Assembly: GCA_009731375.1 (NCBI GenBank)
Contig: BJOX01000295.1
Span: forward strand, 595,800 to 654,735
Length of the DNA stretch: 58,936 nucleotides
Direction: 5' to 3'
From: Paulinella micropora
Taxonomy: Eukaryota > Cercozoa > Imbricatea > Euglyphida
This document shows positions 18,001 to 25,821 of this stretch, piece after piece. The translations under genes were made by a program, and so were the position numbers. The notes under the pieces were generated by a model. That model had not been told where the DNA came from and ran no database searches. It saw only the letters and a program-made list of their open reading frames with translations. Numbering within the stretch: the stretch's first letter is position 1; each line of letters starts with the position of its first letter.

Positions 18001-20796
18001 CCACTTCTCAAAATCACCGAAGTCGATCATTCTCTCCAACTTAGCCCGAGTTGCACCCCAATTGGGTATGAACTGGCTGTAATATTGCGCCATCGCAAGA
18101 AATGAGTGCAGCTCTGTGCGATTCTTCGGCCTCTGCCGGCTCATGATCTCCTCCCTCTTCTCTTTGGATATCGAGACTCTATTGTAAGAGATTTCGTACC
18201 CCAAATATGTCACGCTTGTCTTTGCGAGTTGACATTTCTTCAAATTACATTTCAGGCCAAATAGTTTGATACGCCTGAAAATGTCTGTTAGATGGTCGAT
18301 GTGCTCTTCCATCGTATTGGAGTACACGATAATGTCATCGATGTAACAAAATGCGTACTCTCCCGCCTTCTGTCCTCTTCTCCTCATGAAACCTCCCTCT
18401 GTCTGGTCATCATATTTGCTACTCAGCATGCTTTGCATCGCTTTCTGAAAGAGTCCCGGGGCCTGTTTGAGTCCCATCGGAAGTACTTTCCACTGATATA
18501 TCTCCATTCCTACTACAAATGCAGTCAGCCATCTGGACTTTTCATCCAGTGGAATTTGCCAGAAGCCATTCTTCAGATCAATGACTGAGTATAGCTTGGC
18601 GTTCCGCAATACTCGCCTTCCTTCTTCAAGAGTAGGTAATGGATTTCGTTCCTCCTCTAAAATTTTATTGACGCGGGCATAGTTAACCGTTAAGCGCCAT
18701 TCTCCTCCCGGTTTAGGCACCAGTCTCGGTTGGGAAACTATTGGAGATGTCGATCTCTCAATGAAATCCTCATCGAGTAACTGCCGTGCTTGTTCTTCTG
18801 CGATCTTTGCTTCATGTATACTCAGATTTGCCCGTCGTGGCGCCGGTGAAGGCTCAGCACCTGGTATTTTACAAATAACCGCGGTGAAGTCTTCCGGCTT
18901 GACACCTCCCGCTTGAGGGGGGTCAAAAATCATTTTGTTCGCCTTCAATCTCTCTTTCAAAACCTCTTTCTCCTTCTCCGTACCTGCTCCTCCTGCCAAT
19001 TTCTCGTCTATCGCCGCCTTAAACTCCTCCTCTGACATTCTCTTGTGATGCTTGAGGGGTGCTCTGTCCTCCTCCAAGCCCAACTCTTCTTCTGATATAT
19101 CGTCCATTCCCGTTTTTTCATATGTGGCAGTGTCTGGTTCGTCGTCCTCCGCCAGACCTACCAACATATCTATTAATCTCGCATATTGCAACGGAGCTTT
19201 TCGGGTGTAGAAACCATCGAAGCATGTGAATGCTTGAGGAATCAATTTCAACTTGTCCTGGTCTCTGAGCTTCCGCTTGTATGCACTGCTCTGCTCACGA
19301 GTCCCGAGACGACAAGCCACCACTAAGTGTTGCTTCCGTGAGGGCACCGGTATCGGATGATCAATAAGCCGGTCCCGTATCTCCTGCGCCCATATCGCCT
19401 TCTCATTGTACGGGAGTATGACCGTATATGGTTTATTATTTTCAAAAAGAGTGCGCAGGCACTTTTTCACTTCTGTCAGTGAGCGCGGCCACGTAGGCTC
19501 GTCACCCCAGAATTCGGTAATAAAGCTTTTAATATCTTCTGCCGGGATATCAGGGAGTCGTCCCCTTCTCCTCGGTATAAACTCCTGTCTGTCCTTCTCT
19601 TCCACCTTTACGTGAAAGCAATACCCGTTGGTAATATATACATCGGCCCCTGCTCCTTCTTCAAATCTCGCCAACGATGGGCACCTTTTTCCCATGCATA
19701 TAATCTCCTCTTTCCTCTTTTCAATGAGATCGTCTATCGACTTTTTATCCCATTGTGTAGAGACTGTAGCCGTATAGACCTCCGCCTCTCTCTTGTCTGA
19801 CAGGTTTGAACCATCTTTAGACACCGCGTCCGTTGGCATATATGCCTCATATGCGTGTGTAATGGCCACCTGTTTCCCTTCCGATGCTACCCCTAGGTGT
19901 AGGGCCTCGTATGAGTCAATAGCATGGAGAGAGTCGACAGTATATTCTTCTCCTGGCTCTACGCCGTATATGACTCTTTTGGCGGCGCAATCAATCACTA
20001 CGTTCATTGTCGCCAGTTGGTCGTACGACAAAAGAACAGATCCGTGGTATTCGGGGACAACGTATAAGTCCACTCGATATACTCGTCCGGATTTCAATTT
20101 AAAATTTAAAGTGATGATGCCCGTTATATCCGTCCGACTACTAACTCCTTTCAAGGTGCCAGATGATTTTTTCATATTAGTTTCTAACCACGCATGGTGT
20201 TTCGTAGTAAATTTCCGGCCGACAATATTAATATTCGCCATAGTATCATTACCAACGTTTATAAAGGTATTTAATGTTTCACAAAAAAGGTTCGTATAGC
20301 ATAAAGCGTCTGGCCGGTGACTTTTTAAGGCCAATACAAGGAGCTTGTGTTCTAAAATCTGTATCCTTTTCTCGAGGTTCGCCTCCTCCTCCCTTTCCGC
20401 CGTTTTTGTAATGTCTTTTTGGGTATTGTTCACAGGCGAAGGATGATTGTCCTTGCTTTCTCTGTTTGAGACCGTGAGGAGAGGTTGATGTCCTCCATCC
20501 TCCTTGTCTATTGTCTGTCTCGGCAAGTTGATAAGATTAACTGCCGGTTCTATTCTTACTTTCTTCGGCTGTGGCTGCGACAGGCCCGCCTGCTTTCTCT
20601 TTGCCAGCGCTTTACTCGCCTGCCTATTAGCAGCATGCACTGTTTGTTGTCGTGATGGGTGTACCGGTATTGTACTACCTTTGAGTTGGTCTGTCGCCTG
20701 CTGTGGGCTCTTAGACTCACTGGTACCCTTGGTTGGGACCTGCACAACGGTGTATCGTGCAATGCATGTTGTTCTGTTTTCTCCCTCCTTCTCTAG
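15010..20796 (-). CDS. pol: Pol polyprotein of copy 2, intact
   Basis: Open from the codon after the gag UGA (17 codons, then a GTG at 20745 from which I number 1911 residues). Order: basic N-terminus; coiled coil ~117-142; protease-like domain ~155-262 with Asp167-Thr168-Met169 in place of Asp-Thr/Ser-Gly and a C-terminal Leu-Leu-Ser-Tyr-Asp-Gln-Leu block; conserved region of unknown function ~330-530; RT ~640-850 with Y801-I-D-D; RNase H ~950-1070 (Asp953 or Asp955, Glu997, Asp1023); integrase with His1271, His1278, Cys1308, Cys1311 and catalytic Asp1341, Asp1401, Glu1437 (exactly 35 residues between the last two); GPY/F motif ~1581-1617; an acidic/basic linker; a conserved domain ~1745-1870; basic tail. 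The stop is TAG. No ATG lies at the start, which favours synthesis as a Gag-Pol fusion. Confidence 0.95.
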   Translation of the reverse strand, partial: LEKEGENRTTCIARYTVVQVPTKGTSESKSPQQATDQLKGSTIPVHPSRQQTVHAANRQASKALAKRKQAGLSQPQPKKVRIEPAVNLINLPRQTIDKEDGGHQPLLTVSNRESKDNHPSPVNNTQKDITKTAEREEEANLEKRIQILEHKLLVLALKSHRPDALCYTNLFCETLNTFINVGNDTMANINIVGRKFTTKHHAWLETNMKKSSGTLKGVSSRTDITGIITLNFKLKSGRVYRVDLYVVPEYHGSVLLSYDQLATMNVVIDCAAKRVIYGVEPGEEYTVDSLHAIDSYEALHLGVASEGKQVAITHAYEAYMPTDAVSKDGSNLSDKREAEVYTATVSTQWDKKSIDDLIEKRKEEIICMGKRCPSLARFEEGAGADVYITNGYCFHVKVEEKDRQEFIPRRRGRLPDIPAEDIKSFITEFWGDEPTWPRSLTEVKKCLRTLFENNKPYTVILPYNEKAIWAQEIRDRLIDHPIPVPSRKQHLVVACRLGTREQSSAYKRKLRDQDKLKLIPQAFTCFDGFYTRKAPLQYARLIDMLVGLAEDDEPDTATYEKTGMDDISEEELGLEEDRAPLKHHKRMSEEEFKAAIDEKLAGGAGTEKEKEVLKERLKANKMIFDPPQAGGVKPEDFTAVICKIPGAEPSPAPRRANLSIHEAKIAEEQARQLLDEDFIERSTSPIVSQPRLVPKPGGEWRLTVNYARVNKILEEERNPLPTLEEGRRVLRNAKLYSVIDLKNGFWQIPLDEKSRWLTAFVVGMEIYQWKVLPMGLKQAPGLFQKAMQSMLSSKYDDQTEGGFMRRRGQKAGEYAFCYIDDIIVYSNTMEEHIDHLTDIFRRIKLFGLKCNLKKCQLAKTSVTYLGYEISYNRVSISKEKREEIMSRQRPKNRTELHSFLAMAQYYSQFIPNWGATRAKLERMIDFGDFEKWDDEALEAYNTLKDLIYKDPKDGGLVLMMPDFSKQFVVDTDASKFAIGAVLQQEDEEKKLRPIMFISRKLCSAERNYCTRQREALAVVWALKRLREYLWGGPQFIVRTDHQNLLWLMNHEQTGRLARWQAFLSCFNFTMVHLPGKRNVVADSLSRLEFHSEVAALVSSAEMEDLSPDCTYEVHHIESMQMARGVRYNRSGLRHSPQGPDHGICCTAHVLEDAEWSYEAYENMKAEIKQEEIKQEAYAEPPQENKEELDENPERIGVQLEDGTIHIASPTAWRQQQALDPEFKELIQLYKNPNELKMTKEIKEQQKEMGWRDGLLWYKGQHGRYASQPDKWTLWVPEKLRHIIFVAAHNCPLLAHPGRQRTHMFISRRFWWKKMKENIDEQVNACIPCKTSKTPLKANFGLIGTFPLHLGMFEFLHTDHVGPFPVTTEGYRYLLTAIDRATNYVWVVPVKDVTGETTAKALIDRIISQIGVPRKICSDRGSDFNNEVIDKLSAYYGMKWQYVTAYNPRANGKIERVHRPLKAALKMYCMKKENQKAWVEAASSFAFAMNCLPSTALGGSKGSVSPYQLVYGREPAIPASLLHPKDSWADQDELFGVRLRAKMEAEQIVQAHREAERRKTDAEGVRQAHLDQVRFQVGDIVLLYHPQVPQGVSSKLFIHWKGPYQIMEQMGPLNYKIRGRGKVQIVNVRRLIKYDPFLLEDESVDQALKRMEADFKEVPPIRQEDISERDAYRAPIAEKEEAELENKRATDRKSAAGTQTRKRVESNVPEGKFTEAQIRRAQNDLIYDRPRKAIRTARSQGVHQEGSDDGDQDPRAGNDTLVHPSWKEGDAIGHISWAKDAFYLVRPAAQHVADDTLSDLYLMRVMAVPHKRHTRSNRISTAAQIIQPVLHFWRSLDPVEDPKVRQYLPVYKDAKKLETWDDTISPTDKDHTAWTIQALPRGVLDIPFDLAQGAIPHKIWDVLEQSTLDLTLVGGPPPGKGVRARKRRL

Positions 20797-23415
20797 TCAT
20801 TGGACTACCTCAAATCTGTTACCTGAGTCGGCATCAGTGTCGGTAGTGGTTGCGCCTGATGTCGCATAGGCCTGTGGTGCTGAGGAACTCGAGCTTGAGC
20901 TCGAGCCGTCTGCCAGCCCCCATCTCTGTGGTACGGGCGCACTGCGCTGCCGTATCCACCTCGGCCAACCCATCTTCCTCCTCCTCTACCTTGAAATACA
21001 CCTCTTCCTCCTCCTCTTCTCACAAATCTCCCCCCCGCGAGTGTATGTGCCTCGTGCGAAAGGGGCTCCTCCTCCTCGATTGATTCCTCTCCCTCCTCCT
21101 CTTCCTCGTGTTCCACCTCTACCTCTACTTGCGGCTTCTATGGCTGCCGTCTTCTGATCATCTCTAGCGAAAAGAGAATTGATCGCGTCAGCTAGTTCGT
21201 GGTCATGGTCCGCGACATCCTGTAATTTCCACTCCTGATCCTTGCGCAGTCGGCGCAGAACGGCGACGGTGTTGGTTTCGTCCGACCGTACGTTCTTGAG
21301 GAGTGTGTTTCGGATGCGGGTGTCCTTGACATCGTGGTTGTACGGGCATTTCTTATTTGTGTGTTTGAAGCATTGTGCCCGTGCCCACCAACGAATACAA
21401 GGTGTGTTAGCTTCACGACTGTTCTCTCTTGGTCGCTTTCCTAGAGATCGTTGCGTATGTGCGGCTTGCGGTTGAGCAGAAGCCGATGCAGAACCGATCA
21501 AGGATGCTGTCTGGCTGTCGAGCCTCTGACAAGCGGTCATTACTTCGGTCCACAACATTTTTGGGCTCACGGCCTTAGTCGTGGCCTCAAAGACGCTCAT
21601 CTCCAAAAAGTTCAAGTGCTTTACCTTGTCGAAGGTTTTTCAGTTTTGCATGAGCAGTGTGAGCTTATTTTTGTTGTAGACGTGCAAAGCACTGAGGAAA
21701 TATAGGAGTATGGCTTTGTGGTTATAAAAGAGATTGTACTGGGTGCCCACATTTGTTAAGACAGATGCAAGCTGAGTGACAGACTGCAACTGCTCCGATA
21801 CTAAGTCGAAAATTTCAAACCCAATCAATGTGCCCGTGCACAAGTGTTGGTATCCACTTGCCTTAAAGTATCGAATGAGGGCAGCAATGGCCAGAGTACA
21901 ACTCATCTCTGCATGTCCACCTTTCCTTGCTAGCTCCTCCTCTCCTCTGTACTTCTCGTAAGTTATACGATCAAAACCAGCTCCAAGGAGGGATCGATCA
22001 CAGAGATGTTCTAGGACTTCATACTCCTGCTCCACCTCACACTGGTTTTGCTGGAAGCATCTGTCCATCTCATTGAACTTAGTCATGAGGGTCTTCTCTG
22101 TGTCAGCCTCATTGGCAGTGATAGCATAGAGCTTAAGGCCCCCTCCCCCAATTTTGATTTTAGCTAGGGCTGCCTGCAGCGCCTGCTTTTTCTTCTGGGA
22201 GTTAGTCAAGTTAATTACTGTCCCTCCCCCTTGGGGTCCTCCTCCTGTGGATCCTCCTCCTGCTTTCTTGGGAGCTGGGTTAGATGTGGTAGGTGGAGCC
22301 GTTGGCTGTGGAGCCACCCGTGCTACTGCCATTGCCACAGCTATCTTCTCCTTCTGCTCCTTCTCCTCTTTCTGTCTCGTCTCTTCTTCTTTCACCTGTC
22401 GTGCTAGATGAGTCACGAACTGTGCAAGCCCTGTGGCACTAGAGAGGAAGTGTGCCTTTTCTCTCATGGAAGACTTATCAGCTCTGTTATTATTTGGGAT
22501 TGTTGTGAGAGGGCCTTTAATGAGAGTGTGATTCTTCGTGTGGGCCCATTGTTTCCATGTTGGTTTTTGCTCCTTCCCCTCAAAGAGGCCCTTATGGAGT
22601 TGTGTGAGGCGTTCAAGCACCTGACAAGACTGGTCAACCTCCTCGTAAACAGGATGTTGCCTTGTGTTGTCTTTCAGTGCTTTGTACATTTCGTTGTAAG
22701 CCCGTGTGAAGGCAGTTACAAAAGCCTCAAGGGCAAACTCAATGCCACTTTGGTTTCTACCTTCGAACTTTCTTTCTAGATTCTTGATATCAGTGGGGAC
22801 ACCACAGACAGACAGCCATGCTGCAGTTGTGCGTTTATTTTTCCACTGTATGTTTGTGCGTTCATAAAATTCCGCAACGAGCACAGCAGCGTAGAGTGTT
22901 GCAGATATGTCGTATATGTCGCACAGTGTAAGAGTGTCGCCATACTTGATATCCTGCAATGGCACTCTTTCGTGCTCAAACCTCACTTTGTTGAAGAGAG
23001 GCTTCGCAAGGCCGGGAATTTCGATCAGGAGGTTGCTTTGACCTTGTCCTGGTCTATTCCTTTTCTCGTAAGGAATGTAGATGTGTGTTTTATAATAGGT
23101 TGGGTAGTTAAGGAAGAAGGACTCTTCATCATCATATGTAGCCAACTGTTCCCATGTATTTGGGATATTCTGGCCAACATCCTCCATCTCTCTCTCTGCC
23201 TCTGTCAGTGGAGAGCCTCCAGTCTGACCTGCACTCGCTTCTTGTGCATTACCCCCCCCTGTCGACTCTACATCGGCTGTATACGTATACTCCTCTCTCT
23301 CCTCTCCATCTCTATCCCCCCTCTCTTCTGAGTACTGAGTCTCCTGCTCCTCTCCTCCCTCACTAGGACCATAATCAGTTGGTGTCACACCAGCCTGCTC
23401 ATTCTCGTCTTCCAT
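20797..23415 (-). pseudogene. gag: gag of copy 2, interrupted
   Basis: Nearly identical to the intact gag of copy 1 up to a UGA at 21640-21642, where copy 1 has a Cys codon (TGC to TGA; context AAC TGA AAA). The same frame stays open beyond it (20986-21615). A 5-bp deletion near 21027 then shifts the frame in the RGG tract, and a 1-bp deletion near 20912 shifts it again. The CCCH finger lies in the open segment after the UGA. The final gag UGA (20797-20799, UGA CUA G) and the open passage into pol are preserved. Confidence 0.9.
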
Positions 23416-24049
23416 CTTATGTTATGAGAGTCACGTCTGCTTTTTTTTTCTTCTTTTTTTCCTCTGTTATTCTTATCACTCTATGCAACCTTCTTCTCCT
23501 TCTTCCTTTTCTCTGTTGAAATAGTTATGGGGCGTCAGGCCCTACACAGAGATAACGATAGTTTGGTCAAAAGAGCTGTTTTGTAGAAGTCAGTCTGTCG
23601 TCGGACAGTGCTTCGATATTTGTCTTGCTCTTGTGTGAGAGATGCCAGTGTAATCTCCTCTGGTTTCTGCAGAGAAAATGCAAGGAAAATGGTTCAGAAC
23701 AGAGAGTGGGAGTGCTTTGCTCGTTTTTCCTCTGTCTGTGTGTTTGTCTGATGTTTGTTTCGCACTTGTCCTACTTGGCTTTATGCAAGCAGCAAGAGGG
23801 AGTGGAGTAGGTGTGGTCTGGTGTCTTGTAGAAGAGCACACAGAAGCCAAATGTGCACAAGGGCTAAAGGTTATGCCAGCTTGTGACAAATTGATCGCTT
23901 TGTTGTAAGTTTTTTTGTTTGAGGATGAGTAGGAGTGTTTGTTTTCGTCTGATGTCTGTGCGACAGATCAGCGAAAAATAAATTTGTGCTTATCTGATGT
24001 CTGCATGACAGATCAGAAAAGAAATCAGCCTTTAGCTATGGACTCCAAA
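23416..24049 (-). other. 5' leader of copy 2 with primer-binding site and twin hairpins
   Basis: 634 bp, nearly identical to the copy 1 leader. On the element strand the LTR end is followed by TT and then TGGAGTCCA (24039-24047), the putative primer-binding site. The twin hairpins are at 23949-23971 and 23994-24016. Confidence 0.75.
24039..24047 (-). promoter_or_regulatory. Primer-binding site (TGGAGTCCA), copy 2
   Basis: TGG two bases inside the 5' LTR is the expected complement of a tRNA CCA end. The core TGGAGTC recurs in element 3 (35100-35108) and element 4 (35798-35805). I cannot assign the tRNA without the host tRNA set. Confidence 0.6.
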
Positions 24050-24267
24050 TGTACTATCCCCAACGATAGCTCAATGGAAGAGTAAGTCGGTAATATAACC
24101 AAACACAGTCCTCAAAAAAGAGAATGATGTCTCGTTATATTAGCTCAGTGACGCAAAGACAAAAAGCCACCAAAAGACCATGATCAAATTGGCATTTCAG
24201 ACGTGTCCGACCAGACGAAATCTATAAATAAGTTTTTTACCGGATAATTCGGGGGTTGATGTCCACA
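24050..24267 (-). repeat. LTR A3 (5' LTR of copy 2)
   Basis: 218 bp with TG...CA ends. It shares the CCACC and CCATGATC variants with LTR A1 and differs there from the middle LTR. It ends at 24267, followed by the right TCTT. Confidence 0.9.
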
Positions 24268-24655
24268 TCTTGTCTCTCTCTTTTCTTGAATACAATTCAA
24301 GTTATATACAGTAGCTATTAAGTCAGAGGGTCAGGCTGTCAACTTAGACAGCTGGTCACCTCTTGCCTTTTAATGAATAAAACGAAAACTTGTCGGACTC
24401 TCAAGTCTAACTGCTCATTTTTTATATCAACTTGTTTAGTACTTGAAATGGTCTCGGTCCTGATTGTTATAATTTTGTTGTTGACCTGACCGATAGTACT
24501 TATTTTTGACATTGATTACTTGTGGAAAGTCAAATGTATATATCTTCCACATATCAGTTTCTAGTATATTATTAAAGTTAAAATTATTTGCTTGTACACC
24601 GGTGAGCTAGTAGAATAAAAGGAGGTAGCCTCTTAAAGGTGCACACTGGTTCCTG
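24268..24655. other. Host spacer between the tandem array and element 3
   Basis: About 390 bp of unique AT-rich sequence. It begins with the TCTT duplication (24268-24271). A short perfect hairpin, CTTGAAT/ATTCAAG, lies at about 24283-24299. No gene is seen. Confidence 0.6.
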
Positions 24656-24659
24656 TCAC

Positions 24660-24904
24660 TTGAATGCCCCCAACGATAGCTCGTAAAAAAAGTCGGTAAT
24701 ACAACCAAACACAGTCCTCAAAAAATGAGAATGATGTCTCGTTATATCATAGTAGCTCAGTGAAGCCAAAAAGGAAAACGGCAACAGACCAGGAATAAAA
24801 TGGCATCAGGTCCAATCCGGACAAATAATACTGAAAAACAAGCTGGTGCACCTGTCACCAGGAAAATGCACTTTTTACCGGCTATCCGGGGGGTGATGCC
24901 TACA
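24660..24904 (-). repeat. LTR B (3' LTR of element 3)
   Basis: About 245 bp. On the element strand it begins TGTAGGCATCACCCC. Its outer end has lost the canonical CA, reading TTGAATG on the plus strand where the 5' LTR has TGTAATG. Confidence 0.85.
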
Positions 24905-24921
24905 GTACCCCCCGATTTTAT
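24905..24921 (-). promoter_or_regulatory. Polypurine tract of element 3
   Basis: Element strand ATAAAATCGGGGGG followed by TAC and the LTR start TGTAGG, matching the other copies. Confidence 0.8.
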
Positions 24922-25236
24922 GACGGAAATAGCATTTTCGTCATACACCTTCTGATTTCTTTCTGTAAATAGTATGCGCTATGGAGTCATGCCACACAGC
25001 GCATCGACCCACGGATAGACGCTAAAAGACGATAAATATATCCTCATACGGCACGTCAAAGCGGATTCTCTAGCCTTTCTTGTAAATTTTGAACTCCTTC
25101 CCCTCAATTTCTTTTNNNNNNNNNNATCTTTTTTTTTTTTTCTCGGCAGTATGTCAAGAACAAACGTACTATTAATAAAAAAATATAAGCAACGTAGTGC
25201 TGTAGTACAATTCCCCCTTTGATCTCCTTCTTCTTC

Positions 25237-25333
<97 letters not shown>

Positions 25334-25821
25334 CAGGGAGATCGTAAGTAGATTGTCTTTTTTAATGACATACCCTTGTATAAGGCGGATATCCTATGAT
25401 ATAGTATTAGGGGGCCAGTCCTAATAGCTATATCCGAAGTCGAGGTGTATGTACCCGACCCTGCGATATACCGACACAAGTAGAGATTGACCGTGCTCAG
25501 GTACGACAGTATATAATCTATCGTAAAAAATAATTTAATGAAAGTTTCAGAGAACATTTCATTTTCGAGAACATCATCCCAGGACTTGGAAAGGGTCATA
25601 CCCGGGAACACCATCGCTCAATACACTAGCGATCCCCGTATACGGTGTAGTATCATCGTCGATCGACCTTTCGCACTCGTATGTTGCGATCGAATGCCAA
25701 GTTATATCACTGAGTCTTTTTAATATTCATATTGATAACTGATGATGCATGATCAAATCATGATACGCCGTGGGCAATCAATCAGTTTATTTGAGACGCA
25801 TAAAGAAAAATAGTTTCTTTG
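24922..25821 (-). other. Conserved post-pol noncoding region, element 3
   Basis: About 900 bp. It shares blocks with the A family (the CTCTACTTGT region and the stem-loop, here ACACC at 25608-25612 to GGTGT at 25644-25648). It is expanded by a TTA/ATT microsatellite (about 25238-25330) and contains a 10-N gap (25116-25125). Confidence 0.7.
25608..25648 (-). ncRNA. Conserved stem-loop, element 3
   Basis: Inner ATCGCT/AGCGAT stem with a 9-nt loop different from family A, enclosed by ACACC/GGTGT. Same place relative to pol as in the other copies. Confidence 0.65.

Larger units (their letters stand above)
13970..24267 (-). mobile_element. LTR retrotransposon copy 2 of tandem array, pol intact, gag broken
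   Basis: 5' LTR 24050-24267, leader 23416-24049, gag 20797-23415 (one UGA and two frameshifts), pol 15010-20796 (open throughout), post-pol region 14208-15009, polypurine tract 14188-14207, 3' LTR shared with copy 1. Its defects complement those of copy 1. With copy 1 it forms one 19.3-kb block bounded by TCTT on both sides. Confidence 0.93.
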
